NCBI RefSeq assembly: GCF_000717595.1
Contig: NZ_JNZO01000001.1
Coordinates: 434,001-498,000, forward strand
Length of the DNA stretch: 64,000 bases
Source of the DNA: Streptomyces flavochromogenes
GTDB lineage: Bacteria > Actinomycetota > Actinomycetes > Streptomycetales > Streptomycetaceae
Direction: 5' to 3'
Position numbers and translations under genes: made by a program. Every line of letters starts with the position of its first letter. The first letter of the stretch is position 1. The notes under the pieces were generated by a model. It ran no database searches. It had not been told where the DNA came from and saw only the letters and a list, made by a program, of their open reading frames with translations. This document shows positions 33,934-43,213 of the stretch, one piece after another.

Positions 33934-36900
33934 TCACTCCCCCGGCGTCACGGCCCGACGCAACACCATGTGCGCCAGGTCCCGCGCCAGGAACTCGCCC
34001 GCTCCCGCCGCCCGGGCCGCCTCCGCCTCGGCCGCGGCGATCGCCTCCGCCACCCGCCCTGCCACCAGATGGGCCCAGGCGACCAGACACCCGGTGCCGT
34101 GCGTGCCGTCGAGGAGGCGTATCGCCTCGTCCGGGCTGCCCCGGCGGATCAGCAACTCGGCTTCGGCCGTGCGCACTTCACGTTGCGCCTGTTGGTCGCC
34201 CTGGGCTCGCGCGATGTGCCCGGCACGCTCCAGAAGGTCGTCGCACTCATCCCGGCGGGCCGTGTCGCGCATCCTGACCCGGGCGAGCGCGGCCAGCGCG
34301 TACGGCACGCACCACTCCGTGGCCGACGGGGCCCCTCGCACCGCCCGCTCGGCCAGGTCTGCGGCGGCCACCGGATCCGCCAGGTGCAGGTGGATCTCGG
34401 CGAGGTTCGCCCGCTCGAAGGAGGCGGCCGTCGGATCGCCGGAGTGTTCGGCGAGGGCGAGGGCCCGTTCACCCGTCGCGACGGCCTCACGCAGCAGCCC
34501 CGAGCGCCGCTGGTGCTCGCGCAGCACGGAGAGCACCTGGCCGAGCAGTTGCGGATCTCCGTACGCCTCGGCGTGCGGCAGCGCCGCGTCCGCGACCGGA
34601 CGCGCCTCGGCGAACCGCCCGGCCAGGGCGAGGGCCGTCGCCTGCGCCCCGAGAGCGCGGGCGAGGAGCCTGCGGCGCGCCGGACCCGCGACCAGGAGCG
34701 CCGCCTCGTGTGCCGCGCCGGCCGCCTCGACGGACTCCTGGTAGCGCCCGGTCACGAAGCACAGCACGGCCCGCGCCGCGTGATGCGCGGCGGCCGTCTC
34801 CGGAGCCGTGTCCTCACGCGGCGAGGCCGCGTCGAGCAGTGCGAAACCCTCCGCGGTGGAGCGGGACTTGGCCAGGACCTCGGCGAGTCGCGCCGCCGCC
34901 AGGACCTCGCCGTCGTAAGAGCCGCGCCGACGCAGTTCCGCCAGCGCCTCACGGAGCACACGCGCCGCGTCGTCGTAGCGCGCCATCCGCTGGAGCACCG
35001 CCGCCCGGTCGACCCGGGCCCGGGCCGCCTCCAGGGCGGACGCGTCAAGGCGTTCGGTCAGCTGGGCGTAGTAGTGGTCGGCGGTGTCGTTGGCACACAG
35101 CGCGGCGGCCCGTTCGGCCGCCTGCCGCAGATAGCCGTTGGCGCGCGGGTCGTCGGCCCGCGTCAGATGGGCGGCGAGGGTGTCCACCGAATCAGGGCGG
35201 CGGCGCAGCACCGCTTCGGCGTACGCGGCGTGCAGTTGTCCGCGGCGGGCCTGCGACAGCTGGTCATAGCAGGTGAGCCGAACCAGCGGGTGACGGAAGG
35301 CGAGGCCGGACACCGTGCGCCCGTCGGCGACCACCTCCCGCTCCGCCAGAACCGAGGCGGCGATGGCGGCGTCCACCCCGGCGGTCGCCTCCTGCGCGGT
35401 GAGGTGAGGGTGCAGCCCTCCCACGGCGACGTCGAGCACTTCGGCAAGTGCGGCGTCACCTCCCGCGACGGCCGCCACCTCCACGACTCGGCGGGCCGGC
35501 GGGTCAAGCCGGGCGAGCCGGGCCGCCACAAGTTCCCGTACGCCCTTCGGCGCTCTGAGCTCGCCCGGCGGGCCGTCACCGAGGGCGCGGGCCACCTCCA
35601 GGGCGAACAGCGGATTGCCGAGGGACAACTCCCACACCCGCTGGTGCGCGTCGGCGCCGGACGGCAGGCCGAGCGCGTCCGCCGCGAGGGCGAGGCACTC
35701 CGCGCGCGTGAGACGGTTCACCTCCACGTGGCGGGCGAGGCGTAGCCGTACCAGGGAGCGCAGGCCGGCTCGGCGCGGATCGGTCTCGGCGAGCTCTTCC
35801 GGACGGTAGGTGACGAGGAACCGCAGGGTCCCGACCGGGCCGACGGAGGCGCGCCGGGCCAAATGGTTCAGCAGCTGGAAGGAGCCGGCGTCGGCGGCGT
35901 GCAGGTCGTCGAGGACGACGAGGACGGGCGCGCGGACGGCCACGTCGCCGAGGAATCCGGCCGTGGCGCGGAAGAGCCGGTCCCGTTCCTCCTCCGGGCT
36001 GCGGCCGGCACCGCCTCCCGTCCGGCCCAGCGACGGCAGGAGCGAGGCGAGCTCCGGGTACTCGCCGCCGACGCGCGCCCGTTCGGACGGCGGCCGGTCG
36101 GCGAGCCACGCGTCCAGCGCCTCGACGAACGCACCGAACGGCGTCCGTCCCTCCGCGTCGTGCCCCGCGCCCCACAGGACCTGGGCCCCCGCGTCCGCAG
36201 CCTGCCTCGCGGCTTCCGTCACCAGGCGTGTCTTGCCGAGGCCGGCCTCGCCGCCGAGCAGCTGCACCGGCGGTGCGTCGGGCGCAAGCAGCAGGGCCAG
36301 TTCCTCGGTGCGCCCGCACAGCGGAGTGGCGGCCGGTGTGCGCAGCTGGGCAGGCAGGACCGGGACGGGCGCTGGAGAGGCAGCGAGCGCCGGGGCGGCA
36401 TCGGTGTCCAGGGCCGCCAGATGCAGGCGGTCGGTCTCGGCGCCCGGCCGGACGCCCAGCTCGGCGTCGAGGAGCTCGCGGCACCGGTGGTACTGCCGCA
36501 GGGCCTGTCGGCGCAGCCCCTGGGCCAGGTAGGCGCTCATCAGGGCGCGGTGGGCACGCTCCTCCGTCGGCGACTCGGCGACCGCGAGCCGGGCGGTGGT
36601 GGCGGCGTCGTCGGGGGCACCGTCGGCGAGCTGGGCCTCGGCGAGGGCGAGCAGCACGCGCTCGCGCAGGACGCGTATCCGTTCCCTCAGCGGCCCGACC
36701 CACGTCTCGTACCGGTCCTCCGGCAGGGGCTCTCCCGCGAACGCGGCCAGGGCGGTGGAGAGCTCGTACCGGTCACCGGAGGCCAGAGCCTGCTCGGCCA
36801 GGGATTCGGCGTGGTCGGTGTCGATCCACACGGTGTCGGGCGCGAGCCGCAGCAGCGTGCCTTCACCGAGGAGGTAGGAGGACGTGGCACGCGGGCGGAG

Positions 36901-37203
36901 CTCCGGTTCCAGGGCGTGCCGGGCCGCGTGCAGGGCGACGCGCAGGGATCCGACAGCGGCGGTGGGGTCCGCGTCCGGCCAGCAGAGGTCCATGAGCTGC
37001 TCGCGGTGCATGCTGTGGCCCGGGGCGAGGGCGAGCAGTTTGACGAGCGTGCGGGAGTTGGGTCGCGGCCAGCGTTCGGCGAGCGGCGGTCCCCCCTCGC
37101 GCACCACCCTGAAACCATCGAAGAGGTGCACACGGAGCAGCGGTGCGGCGGGGGCCGGGCCGGCGGGGTCGGGCGGAGCTTTTCGCGCGTCTGCTGGTGC
37201 CAT
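33934..37203 (-). CDS. BTAD/STAND transcriptional regulator (AfsR/SARP-like, regulator 3)
   Basis: Predicted 1089 residues from ATG 37203. Winged helix (LLRVHLFDGFRV, about 22-110), BTAD (about 120-265, RQYHRCRELLDAELGV), STAND NTPase with intact Walker A GGEAGLGKT (317-325) and Walker B VLVVLDDLHA, a GNPLFALEVA motif, then a long TPR-like region to the end. It is clearly paralogous to regulator 1 across its whole length. No strong Shine-Dalgarno is seen; TACAGT lies 10 nt before the ATG, so the leader is very short. It is the only full-length BTAD regulator near the subtilase 5-FG-GAP operon, whose class A promoter it may recognise, although it lies downstream of that operon. Confidence 0.9.
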   Translation of the reverse strand: MAPADARKAPPDPAGPAPAAPLLRVHLFDGFRVVREGGPPLAERWPRPNSRTLVKLLALAPGHSMHREQLMDLCWPDADPTAAVGSLRVALHAARHALEPELRPRATSSYLLGEGTLLRLAPDTVWIDTDHAESLAEQALASGDRYELSTALAAFAGEPLPEDRYETWVGPLRERIRVLRERVLLALAEAQLADGAPDDAATTARLAVAESPTEERAHRALMSAYLAQGLRRQALRQYHRCRELLDAELGVRPGAETDRLHLAALDTDAAPALAASPAPVPVLPAQLRTPAATPLCGRTEELALLLAPDAPPVQLLGGEAGLGKTRLVTEAARQAADAGAQVLWGAGHDAEGRTPFGAFVEALDAWLADRPPSERARVGGEYPELASLLPSLGRTGGGAGRSPEEERDRLFRATAGFLGDVAVRAPVLVVLDDLHAADAGSFQLLNHLARRASVGPVGTLRFLVTYRPEELAETDPRRAGLRSLVRLRLARHVEVNRLTRAECLALAADALGLPSGADAHQRVWELSLGNPLFALEVARALGDGPPGELRAPKGVRELVAARLARLDPPARRVVEVAAVAGGDAALAEVLDVAVGGLHPHLTAQEATAGVDAAIAASVLAEREVVADGRTVSGLAFRHPLVRLTCYDQLSQARRGQLHAAYAEAVLRRRPDSVDTLAAHLTRADDPRANGYLRQAAERAAALCANDTADHYYAQLTERLDASALEAARARVDRAAVLQRMARYDDAARVLREALAELRRRGSYDGEVLAAARLAEVLAKSRSTAEGFALLDAASPREDTAPETAAAHHAARAVLCFVTGRYQESVEAAGAAHEAALLVAGPARRRLLARALGAQATALALAGRFAEARPVADAALPHAEAYGDPQLLGQVLSVLREHQRRSGLLREAVATGERALALAEHSGDPTAASFERANLAEIHLHLADPVAAADLAERAVRGAPSATEWCVPYALAALARVRMRDTARRDECDDLLERAGHIARAQGDQQAQREVRTAEAELLIRRGSPDEAIRLLDGTHGTGCLVAWAHLVAGRVAEAIAAAEAEAARAAGAGEFLARDLAHMVLRRAVTPGE

Positions 37204-37270
37204 GAGGGCAGCAACTGTAGCCCCCGGACCTGGGGCGTCTCCGCTGAGGCCCCGGTCCGGGGCCCCGGTC

Positions 37271-37316
37271 GGCACGAGGGGCAGGGGCGGCGCGCGCCGC
37301 CCCTGCCCCTCGTGCC
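37271..37316. terminator. Perfect 23-bp palindromic terminator after the FG-GAP gene
   Basis: Arms 37271-37293 and 37294-37316 are perfect inverted repeats, giving a very stable hairpin. It begins 25 bp after the FG-GAP gene stop and 68 bp upstream of the BTAD regulator 3 start. It insulates the regulator from the subtilase 5 operon. Confidence 0.85.
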
Positions 37317-37341
37317 CACGCCCCTTCCTTGTGCCGTCGTG

Positions 37342-40215
37342 TCAGGACCTGCTGAGCTTCACCACGATCAGGCCGTGCAGCGGGTCGTCGGAGAGCCGGT
37401 AGCGGGCACCCGACTGCTCCATCGCCTGGTCGTGGCCTACCGTGTCCAGGGGGGTGCCGATCAGCTCGTCCTCGCCGTCGCCGTCGAGGTCGGCCGCGGT
37501 GATGCCGCGTGTGCTGAGGGCGGTCTGCCGGACCAGGGACGACGGGTAGTTCACGGTGCCGGCCAGGATCGACGGGTCCCACACGTCCCAGCCTCCTTCG
37601 CCACCCGCCGCGAGCAGCCGCTGCCCGCCCGGTCCGGTGAGGAACGTTCCGCTGTGCACGGGCGGCAGCGTGAACACCTTGGAGTCCTTGCCACCCGGCC
37701 CGTATGTGGTGAACGAGGCGGTGCCGGTCAGGACCAGTCCCTCGGGCCCGGTGGACCAGGTCCCCACCGTGTTGAAGCCGCCCGCGTTCGCCGCGTGCAG
37801 CACCTCGCCCGTACGGCCGTCCCGTATCTCCACCCTGGTCTTCGGGCCGACGGCGTCCTCGACCGTCCAGACCATGACCACCGCGTGCCCGTCGGCGTAC
37901 GGGATGTCCTTCGAGGCGAAGGTGCCGTTCCCGATCAGCGAACCGTAGATCGGGCTGCCGTCGTACGCCGGGTCGGCCGTCCAGGCCACCTGGCCGGAGG
38001 TCGCCTCCAGGGCGAAGCCGTCGGTCGTGATGTCGGCGGCCTCCAGGGTGCCGTGGGTGTTGTACGTGCCGAAGACCCTGCCGTCCTGGAACGCGAGGTC
38101 GGAGACGTACACGGCGGGCCCCTCGGGCGTGTACGTCCACAGGGGCCTGCCGGTCCCGGAGTAGGCGCGGACCCGGTCCGTCGGCACGAAGACCTCGGAG
38201 CGACCGTCGCCGTCGGCGTCCCCCGCGGTCACGGAGCGGACCAGCTGTCCCTCGCCGTCGATGTCGGCGAGGGTCCGACCGTCCCGGACGCGCAGCACGA
38301 GGGCGGAGGTGCCGTCGGCGACGACCAGTTCGGGCTTCCCGTCGCCGTCGGTGTCGGCGAGCTGGAGGCCGTAGACACGGCCCGGAAGGTCCTTCTTCCA
38401 CAGCAGCTTGGGCTTGCCCGCGACCAGGGACGGGCCGTCGTAGGCCCACAGGCCGTGCGACTCGCCTCCTGCGACGAGGTCCTTCCTGCCGTCGCCGTTG
38501 ACGTCCACGGCCCGCACCACCGACAGATCGCCCTGGAGGGCGGTCAGATCGGTGCGCCTTCCGTTGTCCAGTTTGTACGTGTGGATGTTCTGGTCCGGGT
38601 CGACCGTCCGCGCGTACCAGGCATCGCCCTTGCGGAACGGCTCCGCGTACATCTGCGAGGCGACCGGTCCGGTGTGCTCCCAGCGGACGGCGCCCGACCT
38701 TCCGGCGAAGGAGACGATGCGCGCGTAGCGCGAGCCGCCGTAGTTCGTGGCACCCTCATGGCCCTCGGTGACCGTGTAGGAGGCCAGGATCTGCCCGGCG
38801 ACCACCTTCAGGCCGAAGGCGGACGGCCCGTCCTGGTGGTTTCCTGCCTCACGCTTCGTCGTGTCCGACCACAGCTGGGTGGCACCGTCGTCACCTCCCA
38901 GGGTGCGCACGGTCGTGGCGTTGATCCAGAGGTTCGGGTCGAGGGTGTCCTCGCTGACGACGTACTCAGGCAGCTTGTCGCCGCTGACGTCGCCGGTGGT
39001 CAGGCCGAGAGCGACGGCGTTGACGCGGGTGTCGAGCGTGCTGCGGGAGCCGTCGGGGAGGGCGTACGCGGCCAGCTGGTACGTGACACCGTCGGTGGCG
39101 TCGGCCTGCTCCAGGGCGACGAGGCGCTCGCGTGTGGAGTCGAGACGGAGCTGCCGCGAGTAGAGCGCGCCGTCGGCCTTCCAGAGGGTCGTTCCCGCAT
39201 CGGTGTCCAGGACCGCTGTATGGCTCTCGCCGGCGGCGGTGGTGGTCTTCCGCACGTTCCAGGAGACCGCGAGGCGTCCGGAACCGAGCTGCAGGAGGTC
39301 GCCCCAGCGGGCGGCCCGCACGCCGGTGTCGTACGTCCAGAGCCGCTCCGCGCTGAGCGCGCCGTCCGTGTACGAGAAGCGGAATGCCTGGAGGGTGGCG
39401 GTGGCGGTGGCCGGGGCGCTGCTGTTGGTCACCGGCTGGTCGGCGACCACGAGCGTGCCGTCCACGAGTGCGATCTGCTGGGCGTCCGCGAAGAGCCTGC
39501 TCCACAGCGTCCTGCCGGTGGCGCCGTCCAGGAGGGTCACGAACGTCCCGGTGGAGAGCGTGGAGCCGGGCACGGTGAAGGCCCGCGACGGCTTGACGCC
39601 GACCTCGGCGGTGAAGGCGATGTCGGCGACACCGTCTCCGGTGAGGTCGCCGGTGGCGAATCCGTGCTCGGAGGCATCGGTGAACGGGCTGACCGCGTTG
39701 TAGCCCATGGTGATGCGGGCCGGTCCCGGCTCGACCAGCCACGGTCGCACCGGCTTGACCTGCCACTCCGCGTACAGCGACGCGTTGTCCCGGCGCCAGA
39801 TCTCCTGGCCGTCGGCGGAATGCCGGGCGACGCTGCCGAGGCTGTGCAGGACGGCGTACCCCCCGCTGGTGCCGGAGAGGGCGGTGGTCGCGGCCATGCC
39901 GCGGCTGGTCTCCAGGGTGGTGGTCCGCGCGCTGAGTGCCGATCCGGCGGTGGCGTCGTCGAGCGACGAGAGCGGAGCGTCGGGCGCGTCCCCGTGCTGT
40001 TCCACACCCACGCTCGCCGCCGAGGTGTCGGCGTTCGCGTAGGGGTCGACCTGGATGCGCTGTTCCAGGCTGCGAGCCTGGTCCTCGGTCAGGACGCGGG
40101 CGCCGTCGGTGCCGTAGTCGTCGGCGAGGGCGGTGCCGGGCAGCGTGCCGAGGGTGAGGCCGGCCGCGACGAGGGCGGAGGCGAGAGCGAGGGCCCGCCG
40201 GGAGTGCGGAGTCAT
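37342..40215 (-). CDS. Secreted FG-GAP/VCBS repeat protein
   Basis: Predicted 957 residues. ATG 40215 overlaps the subtilase 5 stop by 4 bp (ATGA). The signal peptide ends near ALA-DD (residue 31). At least six calcium-binding-type FG-GAP motifs are spaced through the protein: GDLTGDGVAD, GDVSGDKLPE, VDVNGDGRKD, ADTDGDGKPE, GDADGDGRSE and ADLDGDGEDE, fitting a seven-bladed beta-propeller. No catalytic motif or sortase signal was seen. The coupled translation with a secreted subtilase suggests that the two act together outside the cell, for example as a binding partner or protected substrate-recognition factor. That role is inference. Confidence 0.85.
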   Translation of the reverse strand: MTPHSRRALALASALVAAGLTLGTLPGTALADDYGTDGARVLTEDQARSLEQRIQVDPYANADTSAASVGVEQHGDAPDAPLSSLDDATAGSALSARTTTLETSRGMAATTALSGTSGGYAVLHSLGSVARHSADGQEIWRRDNASLYAEWQVKPVRPWLVEPGPARITMGYNAVSPFTDASEHGFATGDLTGDGVADIAFTAEVGVKPSRAFTVPGSTLSTGTFVTLLDGATGRTLWSRLFADAQQIALVDGTLVVADQPVTNSSAPATATATLQAFRFSYTDGALSAERLWTYDTGVRAARWGDLLQLGSGRLAVSWNVRKTTTAAGESHTAVLDTDAGTTLWKADGALYSRQLRLDSTRERLVALEQADATDGVTYQLAAYALPDGSRSTLDTRVNAVALGLTTGDVSGDKLPEYVVSEDTLDPNLWINATTVRTLGGDDGATQLWSDTTKREAGNHQDGPSAFGLKVVAGQILASYTVTEGHEGATNYGGSRYARIVSFAGRSGAVRWEHTGPVASQMYAEPFRKGDAWYARTVDPDQNIHTYKLDNGRRTDLTALQGDLSVVRAVDVNGDGRKDLVAGGESHGLWAYDGPSLVAGKPKLLWKKDLPGRVYGLQLADTDGDGKPELVVADGTSALVLRVRDGRTLADIDGEGQLVRSVTAGDADGDGRSEVFVPTDRVRAYSGTGRPLWTYTPEGPAVYVSDLAFQDGRVFGTYNTHGTLEAADITTDGFALEATSGQVAWTADPAYDGSPIYGSLIGNGTFASKDIPYADGHAVVMVWTVEDAVGPKTRVEIRDGRTGEVLHAANAGGFNTVGTWSTGPEGLVLTGTASFTTYGPGGKDSKVFTLPPVHSGTFLTGPGGQRLLAAGGEGGWDVWDPSILAGTVNYPSSLVRQTALSTRGITAADLDGDGEDELIGTPLDTVGHDQAMEQSGARYRLSDDPLHGLIVVKLSRS

Positions 40216-42758
40216 GAGGTGGCCTTCGGGGTGAAGCGGATGGCGGAGTGGTCCGTGAGGACGGTCTGGTCGAAGGAGTAGCCGAGGGCGTCCGTGCCGG
40301 CCTGGTTCTCGATGCCGATGGTCGCGCTGCCCCCCTTCGTACGGGAGTCGGCGCCGACGCCCTGGTACTGGAGGGTGATCGCGCCCGTGGCCTCGTCGAA
40401 GACGGCCTCGAAGGTGATGCGGGCGGTGGTGTCCTCGGCGAAGGCGGCGTTGTTCCAGACGATCGCGAACGTGCGGTGGCCCGGGGTGCCGGTGGTGGCC
40501 GTCATCACTGTGGCCTTCTTGTCGACGATCAGGTCGTCCCAGAGTGCGGCCACGACACCGTTGGGCTGCGCGGCGCTCGGCAGCGCGACGTTGGTGTAGT
40601 CGCCGAGGCGGGGGGCGAGGAAGTTGACCAGGCCGTTGGTGGTGACGCTCGCCGACGTGTACGAGGTGCCGTAGAAGCTCACGGGGAACGGCAGCGCGAG
40701 CGTCTTGGCGTTCTCGTCGCCGGTCAGCCCGGTCTTGGTGGTGCCGTTGATCCATCGGTACGCCGCAGGGGCACAGGAAGTGCCGCTGGTGTCGGTGCGC
40801 GGGGGCAGCGCGGCCGTGACCGTCTCGTCGCCGTCCACGGTCACCGAGGTGGAGTGGACACCGTTGCAGAGGGCGGGTGAGGCGGGGGTGGTCCGCAGGG
40901 TGAAGGTGCCCTCGGCGACGGCCGGGAGGCGGAAGGCGCCGGTGGCGTCGGTGGTCACCGGGGTCACGGGGGCGTCGGTGAACTGCACGGTGGCGCCCTT
41001 GAGCGGCTTGCCCGTCACGTCGAGGACGGTGCCGGAGACGGTGCGCGTCGGGACGGCGCCTAGCGCGATGTCGTGGGTGGCCTGCTCACCGGTGGTGAGG
41101 GCGAGGCCTTCCGCGGTGGCGGTCGCGTAGCCGTATCGGCTCGTGGTGACGGTGTAGGTGCCGGCGTTGACGTGCAGCGTGTACGTGCCGTCGGCGGCCG
41201 TCGTGACCTGGCGCCTGACGTCGCCGGCACGGAAGTCGACCAGGGCGCCGGACACCGGGGTACCGGTGGCCGCGTCCCTGACGGTGCCGGTCACGGTCGC
41301 GGCGCTGCGCGGGGCGGCGTTCACCGAGGCGAGGACGTCGAGCTTGCCCTCGCCCCAGACGTTGTTGGCGTCGGCGGTGCCGCCGCAGTGAGTGTCGTCC
41401 ACGTCGACCGCGCCGTCGTTCAGGATCTGACGGGTCTCGTCGATCTTGCCGATGAGCGACGGGGCCGCCGACCAGAGCAGGGCCACGGCTCCGGCGACGT
41501 GCGGGGTCGCCATCGACGTACCGTTGATGGCCTTGTACGTCGAACCCGGCCATGTGGAGCGGATGTTGACGCCCGGCGCGGAGATGTTCGGCTTCATCGA
41601 GCCGTCGACGAGGGACGGGCCGAAGCCGGAGAACTTGGCGATCTTGCCGTCGGATCCGTACGCGCCGACGCCGTAGGCCGGCGCCTGCGAGCCGGGAGCG
41701 TGCCCGGTCGAGCAGGTCACGCCGTCGCCGTCGTTGCCGGAGGCGAACGCCTCGAAGATTCCGGCCGCGTTCCAGGCCTCGACGATGTCCTGGTAGAACG
41801 TCGTGTCGCCGCCGCCCCAGGAGTTGTTGACGATGTCGGGGGCCAGGTCGGGACGCGGGTTCCGCCCGTTGCTGTCGGTCGGGGCGAGGATCCACTGTCC
41901 GGCCGCGAGCAACGAGGAGTCCGAGCAGGACGTCGACTCACAGCCCTTGGCGGCCATCCACGTCACGCCGGGCGCGACGCCGACACCGCCCGCACCGGCC
42001 ATGGTGCCCATGGTGTGGGTGCCGTGACCGTTGTTGTCGCAGGGCGCCGAGGTGGTGCACTGGCCGGTCGGGTCGTACCAGTTGTAGTCGTGCGTGAAGG
42101 AGCCGTCGCCGTTGTTGCCGCGGTAGTTGCCGACGAGCGCCGGGTGGTCGTACTGCACACCGGAGTCGATGTTGGCGATGACGATGCCTTCACCCCGGTC
42201 TTCGTACTGGTCCCACACCTGGTCGGCCTTGACGTCCTTCACGCCCCACTCGGGGGTGACCGGGTCGGCATCGGTGGCCGCGTCGCCGGTGACGGCGCTC
42301 TCCGTCGCGTCGAGCGCGTAGTGGCGCTCCTGGACGATCCTCTCCACGTCCGAACGCCGGGCCAGCTCGTCCACGAGCTCCTCGTCACCGGTCACCTTGA
42401 GGGCGTTGGCGATCCAGAACGACTCGTAGCCGACCTTCTCCTTGTCGAGGAAGGCGCGCAGCGACTGCTGGCTGCCGCGGGCCTTGTCGCGCAGGGCGGT
42501 GAAGGCCGCGGTCGTCTTCGCCGCGTGGCTGCCCCTGCGCTTGGCGCCGGACAGGTCCGCCTGGCTCTTCAGCACCACGAAGAAGGTCGAGTCCTCCCCC
42601 TCCCCGAGGGTGTCGAGCAGTGCGGAGTCCACCTTGGGAGACGGCGCGGGGGCGGGGGCGGCCGCCGCGGACGGGGGGCCGATCAACGCGGCCGCGGCCG
42701 TGACCACGGCAGCGGCCCACGCGGCGGATCTACGCCGGGGGGACGGGGGCAGGTGCAT
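40212..42758 (-). CDS. Secreted S8 serine peptidase with carboxypeptidase-regulatory-like domains (subtilase 5)
   Basis: An 848-residue secreted peptidase of a different subgroup from the other four. Signal peptide 1-34 (SAAAA). An I9-type prodomain covers about 58-148. The triad is Asp198 (ANIDSG), His245 (GHGTH) and Ser415 (NGTSMA); the oxyanion Asn is in ASGNDG. Residues about 488-570 and 572-650 are two carboxypeptidase-regulatory-like beta-sandwich repeats (TVTGTVRDAATGTPVSGALV; TVSGTVLDVTGKPLKGATVQ). A C-terminal domain (about 665-848) contains FYGTSYTSASVTTNGLVNF. It is translationally coupled to the FG-GAP gene and has a class A promoter. Confidence 0.92.
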   Translation of the reverse strand: MHLPPSPRRRSAAWAAAVVTAAAALIGPPSAAAAPAPAPSPKVDSALLDTLGEGEDSTFFVVLKSQADLSGAKRRGSHAAKTTAAFTALRDKARGSQQSLRAFLDKEKVGYESFWIANALKVTGDEELVDELARRSDVERIVQERHYALDATESAVTGDAATDADPVTPEWGVKDVKADQVWDQYEDRGEGIVIANIDSGVQYDHPALVGNYRGNNGDGSFTHDYNWYDPTGQCTTSAPCDNNGHGTHTMGTMAGAGGVGVAPGVTWMAAKGCESTSCSDSSLLAAGQWILAPTDSNGRNPRPDLAPDIVNNSWGGGDTTFYQDIVEAWNAAGIFEAFASGNDGDGVTCSTGHAPGSQAPAYGVGAYGSDGKIAKFSGFGPSLVDGSMKPNISAPGVNIRSTWPGSTYKAINGTSMATPHVAGAVALLWSAAPSLIGKIDETRQILNDGAVDVDDTHCGGTADANNVWGEGKLDVLASVNAAPRSAATVTGTVRDAATGTPVSGALVDFRAGDVRRQVTTAADGTYTLHVNAGTYTVTTSRYGYATATAEGLALTTGEQATHDIALGAVPTRTVSGTVLDVTGKPLKGATVQFTDAPVTPVTTDATGAFRLPAVAEGTFTLRTTPASPALCNGVHSTSVTVDGDETVTAALPPRTDTSGTSCAPAAYRWINGTTKTGLTGDENAKTLALPFPVSFYGTSYTSASVTTNGLVNFLAPRLGDYTNVALPSAAQPNGVVAALWDDLIVDKKATVMTATTGTPGHRTFAIVWNNAAFAEDTTARITFEAVFDEATGAITLQYQGVGADSRTKGGSATIGIENQAGTDALGYSFDQTVLTDHSAIRFTPKATS

Positions 42759-42846
42759 GGGAGTGCTCCTCCAGGGCTGGTGCGGGGGAGGCCCGCCGCC
42801 TTCGGCTCTTGGGGGAGAGCCGGGGCGGGCGACGTGCCGGATCCGG

Positions 42847-42879
42847 ACGCTAGGGAGAGGGCGTTACAGAGGAATTACC
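42847..42879 (-). promoter_or_regulatory. Class A (SARP-type) promoter of the subtilase 5 operon
   Basis: On the minus strand GGTAAT (42879-42874) and TGTAAC (42868-42863) repeat at 11 bp; 10 nt later TAGCGT (42852-42847) is the -10 box. The spacing is identical to the other class A promoters. Confidence 0.65.
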
Positions 42880-43000
42880 GACCGCATGAGGTCCACTCCG
42901 GAGCCTCCCCGGCCTCTCACCGGCCCCATGGCTGCCGGCGGCCGCCGCACCCCCTGGTCGCAGCCCCGTCGGCACGGCACAACTCCGCCGCCCCGACCCT

Positions 43001-43033
43001 GGTAATGCGCGGGTAACACCGCCTGCCTAACGT
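43001..43033 (+). promoter_or_regulatory. Class A (SARP-type) promoter with no recognised gene downstream
   Basis: GGTAAT (43001) and GGTAAC (43012) at 11 bp, 10 nt, then TAACGT (43028-43033). From the GGTAAC repeat to the -10 it is almost the same as the promoter of BTAD regulator 2. It fires away from subtilase 5 into a region with only a 37-codon ORF before a decayed integrase. A partner gene was probably lost. Confidence 0.55.
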
Positions 43034-43099
43034 GCCTCCCGCCCCGCCGGTGAGCTTCTCGGCTCACACCGGCACACACTGCCGAAAGCGCCTTGCCCC

Positions 43100-43213
43100 A
43101 TGCCCCAGAACGCGGATTTTCCACCGGCGCCGGGCGCTGCGATCGACGCCGTGGGCGCGGTCCTCGCCCTGCCCGGGGCGGCCCCGGTCACACGTCTCCT
43201 GACCGGAGCGTGA
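43100..43213 (+). CDS. Possible 37-residue micropeptide behind a class A promoter
   Basis: An ATG-TGA frame beginning MPQNADFPPAP and ending RLLTGA, about 61 nt after the likely transcription start of the class A promoter at 43001. GAAAG 10 nt upstream is a poor ribosome-binding site. It has no recognisable domain and could be the 5' stub of a deleted gene rather than a functional peptide. Confidence 0.25.
   Translation: MPQNADFPPAPGAAIDAVGAVLALPGAAPVTRLLTGA

Noticed and set aside
35863..40281. A 1472-codon open frame on the + strand across BTAD regulator 3 and the FG-GAP gene
   Set aside because: Antisense to two well-supported genes, no start context and no recognisable motif. GC-bias artefact.
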